Assembly (NCBI GenBank): GCA_026914155.1
Contig: JAPPGH010000031.1
Span: 124,001-188,000 of the forward strand
Direction: 5' to 3'
Source of the DNA: Candidatus Palauibacter rhopaloidicola
Lineage (GTDB): Bacteria > Gemmatimonadota > Gemmatimonadetes > Palauibacterales > Palauibacteraceae
DNA length: 64,000 bases
How positions within the stretch are numbered: position 1 is the first letter of the stretch; each line of letters begins with the position of its first letter. The position numbers were made by a program, and so were the translations under genes. Positions 50,414 to 59,056 of this stretch are shown in pieces. The notes beneath the pieces are model-generated. The model was not told the origin of the DNA, made no database searches, and worked only from the letters and a program-made list of their open reading frames with translations.

Positions 50414-52330
50414 GTGAGCCGCATGGCCGGGCCCCGCAGTCGGCGGGCCGCGCCGGGAGCGTTGACCGCTGCTCTTTTGGCGGCGGGGTGCGCATCGAGC
50501 GGCGCCGGTCCGGGGGAGTTGGCGCCGGAGCGCGCGGTCGGCGGCGAACCCGGATTCGTCCGCGCCGTCACCCCCTTTCCGGTGTTCGACGAGTCCGGAA
50601 ACGCGTACGAAATCCCCTTCCTCGGCGGCTTCAACGTGCCCCGTCCGCAGTGGGTGGACATCGATGGAGACGGCGACCTCGACCTCTTCGTGCAGGAGAC
50701 GACGAACCGCCTGCTGTTCTTCGAGCGCGAGGACACGCCGGACGGACGGCGCCACACCTGGCGGCCGGCGGCGTACTCGGACCTCGAGGTCGGAGAGTGG
50801 TTCCGCTTCGTGGATGTCGACGCGGACGGAGACCGGGACCTGCTCGCGGAGTCCCCCTTCAGCTACATGAAGCTCTACCGGAACACCGGTACGGCGGGCG
50901 GGGCCGTATTCGAACTCATCGCGGACACGCTCCGCGACACGCGCGGGGAGGCGATCTTCTCGGACCGCCAGAACATCCCCAACGCGGCGGACATCGACTG
51001 CGACGGGCGCCTCGACCTCTTCATCGGCCGCCTCGTGGGGACGGTCACGCGCTACGAGGCCACGGGCGCGATCGGGGAGAACGCCTCGCCCTTCCGGCAC
51101 ATCACGGACCGTTTCGAGGACATCGAGATCGTCGCCGACCCGGCCGCGGCCGGGGGCGTGCCGCCCTTTGACGGCCCGGACGCGGGCGGCCCCACCCTGC
51201 ACGGGGCGAACACGATGGCGCTCGCCGACTACGACGCGGACGGCGACACGGACATGTTCTGGGGCGACTTCTTCGAGGCCGGGCTTCTCCTGATCGAGAA
51301 CGCGGGCTCGTGCGAGGCTCCGAACCTCCGCGTGGAACCGCGTCCCTTCCCCCTCGACGACCCGATCCGGACGAGCGGCTACAACGCGCCGACCTTCGGC
51401 GACTACGACGGCGACGGCGACCTCGACCTGCTCATGGGCGTGCTCGGCGGCGCGTACAACGCGAACACGACGACGGCCGACAACCTCATGCTCTTCTCGC
51501 AGGAGTCCGACGGCGGCTTCGAGCTGCGGACGCGACGCTTCATCTCGCAGATCGATGTGGGCAGCGAGAGCGTGGCCTCCCTCGCGGATCTCGACGGCGA
51601 CGGCGACCTCGACCTCCTGCTCGGCAACAAGATCGACCCCGCGGACCTGTCGAACTCGCGCGTCTTCCTGTTCGAGAACGAGGGGAACGGGACGGAGCCG
51701 GTCTTCCGCCGGACGGGCGAGTTCGACCTGCCGGGGGCCTACCACAACGCGCCGGCCTTCGGCGACCTGGACGCGGACGGCGACCTCGACCTGTTGCTCG
51801 GCACCTGGCGCGACGAGATCCGCTACGTGCGGAACGAGGGCTCGGCCATGGAACCCCGCCTCACGCTGGTGGACTCCGCGTTCGTCGAGATCACGCGCGG
51901 GAGCAACGCGACGCCCGCGCTCGGCGACCTGGACGGGGATGGAGACCTCGACCTCATGATCGGGGAGTCCTCGGGGGCACTGAACTACTACGAGAACGTC
52001 GGCTCCGCTTCGGAACCGAGCTTCGAATTCGTGAGCGATGAGTACGGGGAGATCGACATCGGCCGGCGGAGCTTCCCCAAGCTCCTCGACCACGACGGCG
52101 ACGGCGACCTCGACCTCATCGTCGGCACCGAGTCCGACGGGATCCGCTACTTCCGGAACGATGGGACTCCCGCAGCCCCGAACTTCGTGGAGGCCGACGG
52201 CGGGTTCCCCTCCGCCGACGATCTTCCGCTGTTCGCGACGCCGGAGTTCGGGGACCTGGACGGGGACGGCGATCTCGACCTCGTCGTGGGCGCCGCCGGA
52301 GGCGGCCTCTACTACTTCGAACGACGTTGA
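50414..52330 (+). CDS. FG-GAP/VCBS-repeat lipoprotein
   Basis: 638 residues. A lipobox AALLAAGCASSG near residue 27 is followed by many VCBS/FG-GAP repeats with Ca-binding turns (DIDGDGDLDLFV, DVDADGDRDLLA, DYDGDGDLDLLMG, DLDGDGDLDLLLG, DLDADGDLDLLLG, DHDGDGDLDLIVG). The start is GTG at 50414 or ATG at 50423; both keep the lipobox. It follows the YncE-like gene by 13 bp and precedes the third anchor-B gene by 23 bp, giving a four-gene surface-protein operon. Confidence 0.88.
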   Translation: MSRMAGPRSRRAAPGALTAALLAAGCASSGAGPGELAPERAVGGEPGFVRAVTPFPVFDESGNAYEIPFLGGFNVPRPQWVDIDGDGDLDLFVQETTNRLLFFEREDTPDGRRHTWRPAAYSDLEVGEWFRFVDVDADGDRDLLAESPFSYMKLYRNTGTAGGAVFELIADTLRDTRGEAIFSDRQNIPNAADIDCDGRLDLFIGRLVGTVTRYEATGAIGENASPFRHITDRFEDIEIVADPAAAGGVPPFDGPDAGGPTLHGANTMALADYDADGDTDMFWGDFFEAGLLLIENAGSCEAPNLRVEPRPFPLDDPIRTSGYNAPTFGDYDGDGDLDLLMGVLGGAYNANTTTADNLMLFSQESDGGFELRTRRFISQIDVGSESVASLADLDGDGDLDLLLGNKIDPADLSNSRVFLFENEGNGTEPVFRRTGEFDLPGAYHNAPAFGDLDADGDLDLLLGTWRDEIRYVRNEGSAMEPRLTLVDSAFVEITRGSNATPALGDLDGDGDLDLMIGESSGALNYYENVGSASEPSFEFVSDEYGEIDIGRRSFPKLLDHDGDGDLDLIVGTESDGIRYFRNDGTPAAPNFVEADGGFPSADDLPLFATPEFGDLDGDGDLDLVVGAAGGGLYYFERR

Positions 52331-52353
52331 ATCCCGTTGAAAGGATGTAAAGG

Positions 52354-54831
52354 ATGTATCTGCTGAATAGAACGCGCACCTTCCTCGCCGCGGCCGTCTG
52401 CGGCCTGCTCGTGCCGGGAGCGGCCGAGACCCAGGAATTCGGCGGCACGGTGGTGCTCGACGAGGGCACGATCATCGTCAGCGAAGCGGTCGACCCGGCT
52501 GCGAATCCACAGGACCCATCGTCGGCTTCGCCCCGCACGCTCTACGTGTACGAGAGGGCGGGCGAGGGCTGGGAGCGCACGGGCACGCTGCGCGCGCCGG
52601 AACACGGCGGCGCGGATTATTTCGGCCGCTTCGTGCTCGCGGACGGCGACCAACTGCTGGTCGGCGCCACGGCGCTCGACTCGGATGGGGACGGCCAGAG
52701 CGACGGCAGCGTCCTGATCTTCCGGCGCAGCGGCGATGGGTGGGAATTCGAGCGCTACCTGCGACCGGAGAGCGTACCCCCCGGCGTGTCTTTCGGCCGT
52801 TTCGCCTCGATCGGTGGCAACCTTCTTGTCGTCACCGCGCTGGGTTATCAGGAAACCGGCGGGGCCTGGGTCTTCACGCGCGGCGATGATGGCGAGTGGA
52901 TCGAGGACGGGATACTGACCTCCGCCGACCCGGACCCGCAGCAGGAGTTCTTCGGTTGGGGGGCCCACACCGATGGCGAGCGCGTGATCGTGGGTGCCTT
53001 TGCCGGGCCACAGCTGCCCGGGGCGGCGTACGTGTTCGGCCGGGATTCCGAGGGTGACTGGGTGCAGGAGGCACGGCTCGGCCACGAGGGCGACGAGAGG
53101 CAGCCGGGAGCGGCGTTGGTGGCGAATCGCGCCGCGGTTCTCGCGGTCGGCATCAACGGCTCGCACGCCCTTCTCGGGCTGCCGGGCGCCTACGACGGGG
53201 CGGGGACGGTCCTCAACTACGTGCGCCGCCCGTCCGGCGACTGGGTGCGCCAGGGATCGCTGGCGGCGTTCCACCGTCAGCCCGGCGACTACTTCGGGGC
53301 GACCATCGCGGCGCGTGATGACGAACTCTGGATCGCGGCGCCCGGCGCGGGCCGTTTCGGCGCGATCTACGCCTTCTCCCGGGATGCCGCGGCCGCGGAT
53401 TTCGGCTCGGCGACCCGCATCGGCGCGGGCCCCGGAACGGATGCGGGAGATGGCTTCGGCCTCTCGATCTCCGCCGCCGGCGACATGGCGGTCGTCGGAC
53501 AGCCGTGGGACGATTCGGCGCTCGGTTCCGCCGTCGTGTTCGAGAACCGGGATGGCACATGGGCCGAAACGGCGAAGCTCTTCATCCCCGAGGAACGGCG
53601 CCCGCTGACGGCGCTCTCCGAGATCGACTGCGGCGACGACGGCATGGCGGACCAGTTCACCTGCAACCAGGTGGACGTGATCTCGTTCCTGCCGCTGGAT
53701 GAGATCGGCGGCACCGACCGCGGTATCGAGACGAACGACGTGTGGGGGTGGACGGACCCGCAGACGGGGCGCGAGTACGCGATCGTCGGACGCACCGACG
53801 GCACCGCGTTCATCGACATCTCCGACCCCGCGGCGCCCGTCTATCTCGGCAATCTACCGAAGACCCCCGGGTCGCTCACCCAGTCGTGGCGCGACATCAA
53901 GGTCCATGCGGATCACGCGTTCGTCGTCGCGGACAATGCGGGCGAGCACGGGATGCAGGTGTTCGACCTCACGCGGCTGCGCGACGTGCGCAATGCGCCG
54001 GTCGAGTTCGATCCCGACACGGTGTACGAGGGGATCGCGAGCGCCCACAACGTCGTGATCAACGAGGAGACCGCGACCGCCTACGCAGTCGGTTCGAGCG
54101 GCGGCGGCGAGACGTGCGGCGGTGGGCTCCACATGATCGACATCAGCGATCCGAGGGCGCCGAGCTTCCTGGGGTGCCACGCGGAGGCCGGCACCGGGCG
54201 AGGGCAGACCGGCTACACGCACGACGCGCAGTGCGTGAACTACCGCGGCCCGGACGCCGAGCACGCCGGGAAGGAGATCTGCCTCAAGGCCAACGAGACG
54301 GCGGTCGTGATCGCGGACGTGACGGACCGGGACAATCCCGTCACGCTCTCCACGGCCGAGTATCCGGCGGTCGCCTACACGCACCAGGGCTGGCTCACCG
54401 AGGACCACCGCTACTTCTACCAGAACGACGAACTCGACGAGATGTCTTCGGTGGGCCAGGCGCAGCAGACCGGCACGGAACCCGACATGGAGGCGAGCCG
54501 CACGCTCATCTGGGACGTGTCGGATCTGGACGATCCGATCCTCGTCAAGGAGCACTTCGGGGAGACGTTCACGATCGACCACAACCTCTACATCGTGGGC
54601 GATCTCATGTACCAGTCAAACTACGTGAGCGGGCTGCGCGTGCTCGACATCAGCGACCGCGAGAACCCGCGCGAGGTCGGCTTCTTCGACACGGTGCCGT
54701 GGGACGAGTCCGTCACCTTCGACGGCTCGTGGTCGAACTACCCGTTCTTCGCCAGCGGGACGATCGTCGTGTCGAGCGGCAAGGAGGGCGTGTTCTTCCT
54801 CCGGTACCGTCGGCCGGAACTGGTGCCCTGA
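52354..54831 (+). CDS. Choice-of-anchor-B family protein with FG-GAP and LVIVD propellers (copy 3)
   Basis: 825 residues. The signal peptide ends AAETQ. The FG-GAP half has DYFGRFVLADGDQLLVG and DYFGATIAARDDELWIAAPG; the LVIVD half has VWGWTDPQTGREYAIVGRTD, SWRDIKVHADHAFVVADNAG, AHNVVINEETATAYAVGSSG, CGGGLHMIDISD and HQGWLTEDHRYFYQNDELDE. It is closest to copy 2 in the C-terminal half. A repeated AAAGGATG motif precedes the ATG and provides the ribosome-binding site. Both plus-strand copies end RxPELVP, unlike copy 1. Confidence 0.88.
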   Translation: MYLLNRTRTFLAAAVCGLLVPGAAETQEFGGTVVLDEGTIIVSEAVDPAANPQDPSSASPRTLYVYERAGEGWERTGTLRAPEHGGADYFGRFVLADGDQLLVGATALDSDGDGQSDGSVLIFRRSGDGWEFERYLRPESVPPGVSFGRFASIGGNLLVVTALGYQETGGAWVFTRGDDGEWIEDGILTSADPDPQQEFFGWGAHTDGERVIVGAFAGPQLPGAAYVFGRDSEGDWVQEARLGHEGDERQPGAALVANRAAVLAVGINGSHALLGLPGAYDGAGTVLNYVRRPSGDWVRQGSLAAFHRQPGDYFGATIAARDDELWIAAPGAGRFGAIYAFSRDAAAADFGSATRIGAGPGTDAGDGFGLSISAAGDMAVVGQPWDDSALGSAVVFENRDGTWAETAKLFIPEERRPLTALSEIDCGDDGMADQFTCNQVDVISFLPLDEIGGTDRGIETNDVWGWTDPQTGREYAIVGRTDGTAFIDISDPAAPVYLGNLPKTPGSLTQSWRDIKVHADHAFVVADNAGEHGMQVFDLTRLRDVRNAPVEFDPDTVYEGIASAHNVVINEETATAYAVGSSGGGETCGGGLHMIDISDPRAPSFLGCHAEAGTGRGQTGYTHDAQCVNYRGPDAEHAGKEICLKANETAVVIADVTDRDNPVTLSTAEYPAVAYTHQGWLTEDHRYFYQNDELDEMSSVGQAQQTGTEPDMEASRTLIWDVSDLDDPILVKEHFGETFTIDHNLYIVGDLMYQSNYVSGLRVLDISDRENPREVGFFDTVPWDESVTFDGSWSNYPFFASGTIVVSSGKEGVFFLRYRRPELVP

Positions 54832-56048
54832 GACGCTCGGGACACCCGTCCGCGGCGGCCGGCGGGCCGCTGGCGGCGCGGGCGCTCGCGCTCCTGGCAG
54901 GGGTGGCGAGCTGGGGATGCTCGGATGGCACGGGCCCCTCCCCGGCTCCGCCCCCGCCGCCCGTGCCGCCGGAGCCCGTCGCCTTCGAACTGACGGCGAA
55001 CGAGGTGTTGACCGGGCTCTCCCAGCCGGTTTTCCTCGCCGCTCCACCGGGCGACGCGAGGCTCTTCGTCGTGGAGCAGACGGGCCGCATCCGCATCGCG
55101 AGCGCGGACGGACAACTCCTCGGCGACCCCTTCCTCCACCTCTCGGGCCGCGTGGGAACGGCGCCCGAGGGCGGCCTCCTGACGATGGCCTTCCACCCGC
55201 GGTACGCGGACAACGGACAGGTCTTCGTCTACTACACCGACCCGGGGGACGACACGGTGGTCGAGCGTTACACCATCTCGGGGGACCCCGACCGCCTCGA
55301 CCCGGGTTCGGCGAAGCGGATCCTCGCGCTCACGCAGCGCCGCCAGAACCACAACGGCGGCATGCTGCAGTTCGGGCCCGACGGGATGCTGTACATCTTC
55401 CTCGGCGACGAGGGCGGGGCCGGCGATCCGTTCGGCAACGGGCAGAATCCGGAGACGCTGCACGGTTCGATCCTCCGCATCGACGTGGACGGAGGCGACC
55501 CGTACGCGATCCCGGACGACAACCCCTTCGCCGGAGAAGAGGGTGGGCGGGGCGAGATCTGGGCCATTGGCGTCCGGAACCCGTGGCGCTCGACCTTCGA
55601 CTTCGCGGACAACGTCCTCTACGTGGCGGACGTGGGCCAGAACGAACGCGAGGAGATCAACGCGGTGCCGGCGGGCGAGGCGGGCGTGAACTACGGCTGG
55701 AGCACGATGGAGGGATCCGCCTGCTACCAGAGTTCCGGGTGCGACATGTCGGGGCTCACGCTGCCCGTCGTCGAGTACATCCACGATGGCAACGTCTGCT
55801 CGGTGACCGGAGGATACGTCTACCGCGGCTCACAACTCCCCGAGATTGCGGGGCACTACTTCTACTCGGACTTCTGCACCGGCTTCCTGCGGAGCTTCCG
55901 GTTCGACGGCGGACAGGCGACGGACGAGCGGCGCTGGAACGTGGGGAGCCTCGGGGCGGTGTCGTCCTTCGGCGTCGACGGCGCCGGGGAACTCTACGTC
56001 GTGAACCTCACCGGCTCCGTCTCCCGCCTGGAGCGCCGCCAGCCGTAG
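54828..56048 (+). CDS. PQQ-type soluble aldose-sugar (GSDH) dehydrogenase-like lipoprotein
   Basis: About 406 residues. FHPRYADNGQVFVYYTD, QNHNGGMLQFGPDGMLYIFL, GDEGGAGDPFGNGQNPE and WAIGVRNPWRSTFD are the glucose/sorbosone dehydrogenase signature. An N-terminal helix (ALALLAGVASWGC) and a Pro-rich linker follow, suggesting a lipoprotein. No ATG, GTG or TTG precedes that segment in frame; the CTG at 54828, overlapping the previous stop (CTGA), is the only initiator-like codon, so the start is unresolved. It oxidises aldoses in the periplasm if PQQ is available. Confidence 0.85.
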   Translation: MRRSGHPSAAAGGPLAARALALLAGVASWGCSDGTGPSPAPPPPPVPPEPVAFELTANEVLTGLSQPVFLAAPPGDARLFVVEQTGRIRIASADGQLLGDPFLHLSGRVGTAPEGGLLTMAFHPRYADNGQVFVYYTDPGDDTVVERYTISGDPDRLDPGSAKRILALTQRRQNHNGGMLQFGPDGMLYIFLGDEGGAGDPFGNGQNPETLHGSILRIDVDGGDPYAIPDDNPFAGEEGGRGEIWAIGVRNPWRSTFDFADNVLYVADVGQNEREEINAVPAGEAGVNYGWSTMEGSACYQSSGCDMSGLTLPVVEYIHDGNVCSVTGGYVYRGSQLPEIAGHYFYSDFCTGFLRSFRFDGGQATDERRWNVGSLGAVSSFGVDGAGELYVVNLTGSVSRLERRQP

Positions 56049-56066
56049 CGGCCCGAGGCCGGGCCG
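56049..56066. terminator. Bidirectional terminator-like hairpin
   Basis: CGGCCCG and CGGGCCG form a perfect 7-bp stem around AGGC, starting directly after the GSDH-like stop codon and lying 34 bp from the convergent beta-barrel stop. No T-run. Confidence 0.45.
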
Positions 56067-56099
56067 AAGTGGCCGGCGGCGGCCGACGGATCGGCACGC

Positions 56100-56900
56100 T
56101 CACACTCTGAACGTCAGCCCCACCTGGAAGAGCAGGAAGTCGACATCGGAGGCAATGGGGGAGAACGAACTCCCGCCGAAGCCGTCCTCGACGATGCTCC
56201 CGGGCACGAGATACTCCGTGCGGCCGTGCCTCCGGTACTGGGCTTCGAGCTTCAACACTATCGGCTTGGCGGACCGGCGGACCGGGATCGCGAGCCCGCC
56301 GCCGACGCCGTACGCCGCCCGCACGTCGTCGAAGTTCACCGTCGTTCCCTGATAGGGCGAGTCGCGATAGAGCGTCTCGTAGAGATCCCAACCGGGCTCG
56401 ACCGAGCTGACCGTGAAGAAGTAGCCGAGCCCCACGAAGCCGTTCACGAAGGGCTGGACGGGGCCGTACGGAAGCCGGATCTCGGGGCCGAATCCCAGGT
56501 AGCCGATGTTGTTCTGCGTGACGATGTCGGTCAGGATCCGGTCGGTCGCAGCGAATACGGGGACGCCAAGCGTCTCCGACCCGTATTCGACGAAGCCGGC
56601 TTCGAACCGGACCCGGAAGGCGGGGGAGTCCTGGAAGCCAAGCAGGGCCGTGAGCGCTCCCCCGAAACCGTCGTTGACGAACGAACGGAACTGCCCCCGC
56701 GGCGCCATCAGGGACAGGGTGCCGCCCAGATCCCACTGCGTGCCGTTTCCGCCCGAAGAGGGGTCCCGGGGCGGTTGGCCGGGGATCTGTCCGCCAGGCA
56801 CCTGCGCCGCCACGTCCGCGGGCGCCAGCGTCACCAGCGTCATCAGTACGGCGAGTCCGGCCCCGAGCCTGCCGGGGCTCCGCATCCGCGTACGCATCAT
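56100..56900 (-). CDS. Outer-membrane beta-barrel protein
   Basis: 266 residues. A signal peptide ends ADVAAQ; a Pro/Gly-rich segment (VPGGQIPGQPPRDPSSGGNG) precedes alternating amphipathic strands (TQWDLGGTLSLMAPRGQ, FRVRFEAGFVEYG, VQPFVNGFVGLGYFFTV) and ends VGLTFRV with a C-terminal hydrophobic strand. I chose the ATG at 56900 (GGAAGGAG upstream). Similar in type to the 2902 gene but longer; function unknown. Confidence 0.8.
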   Translation of the reverse strand: MMRTRMRSPGRLGAGLAVLMTLVTLAPADVAAQVPGGQIPGQPPRDPSSGGNGTQWDLGGTLSLMAPRGQFRSFVNDGFGGALTALLGFQDSPAFRVRFEAGFVEYGSETLGVPVFAATDRILTDIVTQNNIGYLGFGPEIRLPYGPVQPFVNGFVGLGYFFTVSSVEPGWDLYETLYRDSPYQGTTVNFDDVRAAYGVGGGLAIPVRRSAKPIVLKLEAQYRRHGRTEYLVPGSIVEDGFGGSSFSPIASDVDFLLFQVGLTFRV

Positions 56901-57001
56901 CTGTCCCGCTCCTTCCCGCGTCTCCAGGGCGTCCGGTCGGTCGCCCGGCCCCGCGCTCGGTGTCTCTCGTCGTCCCGTAGACGGCCGCACTCCGGAAACC
57001 G

Positions 57002-57805
57002 TCACAGCGTAATCTCGCCCGTAAGATAGAGCGCCGCACGGCCGGCGATCGTCACGCGGTCCCCAAGATGGCGACAGATGAGGGTACCGCCGCGGGCGCT
57101 GATCTGCCGCGCCTCGAGCGGCGCCTCGCGGCGACCGAGCCGCTCGGCCCAGTAGGGCGCCAGCGTGCAGTGCGCGGAGCCCGTGACCGGATCCTCCGGT
57201 ACGCCGACGCTCGGTGCAAAGAAGCGGGACACGAAATCCGTGCTCACTCCGGGCGCGCTCACGATGATCCCGAGCCGATCCAGCCCGCGCAGCCGCGCGA
57301 AATCCGGCTTCAGCTTCCGGACGTCGTCCTCGGCCTCGAGGAGGACGAGATAGTCCCGCTCCGAGGCCAGGACCTCCGCGGGCTCCGCTCCCAGCCCCTC
57401 CACCAGGGCGCGAGGGGCCTCGCGCGACACCGCCGGACGCGCCGGAAAATCCATCACGAACAGGTCCCCGTCGCCCCGTTCCACGACGAGTTCGCCGCTT
57501 CTCGTCTCGAAGCGTACGCTCTCGCGACCCGGGGCCAACCTCTCGAGGATGACCCAGGCGGAGGCAAGCGTCGCGTGTCCGCACAGGTCGACCTCCGAAA
57601 GGGGCGTGAACCAGCGGAGCCCGAACCCGCCCTCTTCTCTCTCGTCGTCGCGAACGAAGAACGCGGTCTCGGAGAGGTTGTTCTCCGCCGCGATCTTCTG
57701 CAGGACGTCGTCTTCGAGCCACGCATCGAGCGGACAAACGGCCGCCGGATTGCCCTCGAAGGGCCGGTCCGAGAAGGCGTCGAGCTGGTAAAGCGGAATT
57801 TTCAT
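57002..57805 (-). CDS. PhzF-family isomerase/epimerase-like protein
   Basis: 267 residues. The N-terminus IPLYQLDAFSDRPFEGNPAA and NLSETAFF with the conserved Glu, then LRWFTPLSEVDLCGHATLAS and GVPEDPVTGSAHCTLAPYW, are the PhzF hallmark motifs of the diaminopimelate-epimerase-like fold. The Glu in NLSETAF is the probable catalytic base. The substrate is unknown; phenazine genes are absent. ATG at 57805 with GGAGA upstream. Confidence 0.93.
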   Translation of the reverse strand: MKIPLYQLDAFSDRPFEGNPAAVCPLDAWLEDDVLQKIAAENNLSETAFFVRDDEREEGGFGLRWFTPLSEVDLCGHATLASAWVILERLAPGRESVRFETRSGELVVERGDGDLFVMDFPARPAVSREAPRALVEGLGAEPAEVLASERDYLVLLEAEDDVRKLKPDFARLRGLDRLGIIVSAPGVSTDFVSRFFAPSVGVPEDPVTGSAHCTLAPYWAERLGRREAPLEARQISARGGTLICRHLGDRVTIAGRAALYLTGEITL

Positions 57806-57955
57806 GCGTTCTCCGTGCGGCGTGAAACTCCCGGGGGGCCAGCCCCCATTGCGGTCCACGCAAACTAGTGTCGTGTCCCGGAAGTCCGCGAGCCAGCGGG
57901 CGTGCCGGGGCGCGGGGTTCACGGTACGCGGCCGTGCCGGTAGATTCGGCCCATC

Positions 57956-57974
57956 CGCGCGGAATGTCCGCGCG
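57956..57974. repeat. Inverted repeat in the PhzF/EVE divergent intergenic region
   Basis: CGCGCGGA and TCCGCGCG are perfect 8-bp arms around ATG, 41 bp before the EVE start and 150 bp from the PhzF start. It could be an operator; in GC-rich DNA such palindromes also arise by chance. Nothing else is evident in the 210-bp gap. Confidence 0.35.
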
Positions 57975-58015
57975 CCGTCCCGACGCGGGGCAGACATAAG
58001 CAAGGAAGGCGCGAC

Positions 58016-58489
58016 ATGCCGGTCGAAATCACCGGATACTGGCTGGCCAAGACCGAGCCTCACGTGTATTCGATCGACGACCTCGCCCTGGACGGCGAGA
58101 CGGAATGGGACGGCGTGCGCAACTACCAGGTCCGGAACTTCATGCGCGACCGGATGAATCCGGGCGAGAAGGTCCTCATCTATCATTCCAACACGAAGGT
58201 GCTCGGCGTCTACGGCGTGGCGGAAGTCGCGGGTCCGGCGCACCCGGACTCCACCCAGTTCGACCCCGACAGCGGCTACTTCGACCCGAAGTCCAGCCCG
58301 GAGAATCCCCGCTGGTGGTGCCCCGATTTTCGCTACGTGGAGACCTTCGGGACGCCGGTGACCCGGCAGATGATGAAAGAAACGGCCGGCCTCGAGGCTA
58401 TCAATGTCATGAAACGGGGCATGCGACTCTCGGTCATGCCGGTGACGGAGGAGGAGTTCGAGATCATCCTCCGCCTTGGACGCGGATAG
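58016..58489 (+). CDS. EVE-domain protein (thymocyte nuclear protein 1-like)
   Basis: 157 residues. GYWLAKTEPHVYSIDDLAL, WDGVRNYQVRNFMRD, GEKVLIYHSNTKVLGVYGVA and PRWWCPDFRYVETF are the EVE (PUA-like) domain motifs; the domain binds modified bases in DNA or RNA. Single-domain EVE proteins are common and their role is debated (modified cytosine reading, restriction-related functions). The start has AAGGAA upstream. Stands between PhzF and LemA. Confidence 0.92.
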   Translation: MPVEITGYWLAKTEPHVYSIDDLALDGETEWDGVRNYQVRNFMRDRMNPGEKVLIYHSNTKVLGVYGVAEVAGPAHPDSTQFDPDSGYFDPKSSPENPRWWCPDFRYVETFGTPVTRQMMKETAGLEAINVMKRGMRLSVMPVTEEEFEIILRLGRG

Positions 58490-58507
58490 GGAGAACAGAG
58501 GCAGGTC

Positions 58508-59056
58508 ATGTTGTGGTTCCTGATCATACTCGCGGCGGTCGCCTTCATCGTCATCGGCATGTACAACAGCCTCGTGCGGCTGCGCGTACGCGTGAACGGC
58601 GCCTGGGCCGACATCGATGTCCAGCTCAGGCGCCGCTGGGACCTCATCCCCAACCTCATGGAAACCGTCGAGGCATCCGCGGGCCACGAACGCGAGACCC
58701 TCGAGGCCGTGATCGAGGCGAGGAACCGGGCCATGGGTGCGCGGGGGCCCGCCGAAGCGGGTGCGGCGGAGGGAGCGCTCGCGGGGGCGCTCGGGAGGCT
58801 CTTCGCGCTCTCGGAGGCCTACCCCCGGCTGCGGGGAGTCGAGGCGTTCACGGACTTCCAGCACTCCCTCGATGAGATCGAGGAGGCGGTGCAGAACGCG
58901 CGGCGCTACTACAACGCCGTCGTCCGGGACTACAACACGAAGGTACAGGTCTTCCCCACGAATCTGCTCGCTGGGCCGTTCGGCCACACACGCCGGGAGT
59001 TCTTCTCGCTAGACGACGAGCGGCAGCGCGAGGGGCCGCGGGTGGCGTTCTCGTGA
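58508..59056 (+). CDS. lemA: LemA-family membrane protein
   Basis: 182 residues. One N-terminal helix (LWFLIILAAVAFIVIGMY) is followed by the LemA core LRVRVNGAWADIDVQLRRRW, DLIPNLMETVEASAGHE and EAYPRLRGVEAFTDFQHSLD, ending NAVVRDYNTKVQVFPTNL. It exposes a helical bundle to the periplasm. Its stop overlaps the next gene (GTGA), a LemA-DUF2207 pairing seen in many bacteria. Confidence 0.93.
   Translation: MLWFLIILAAVAFIVIGMYNSLVRLRVRVNGAWADIDVQLRRRWDLIPNLMETVEASAGHERETLEAVIEARNRAMGARGPAEAGAAEGALAGALGRLFALSEAYPRLRGVEAFTDFQHSLDEIEEAVQNARRYYNAVVRDYNTKVQVFPTNLLAGPFGHTRREFFSLDDERQREGPRVAFS

Noticed and set aside
58016-58987. Minus-strand frame extending PhzF upstream over the EVE and lemA genes
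   Set aside because: Antisense of two well-supported genes; PhzF motifs begin only at 57805.
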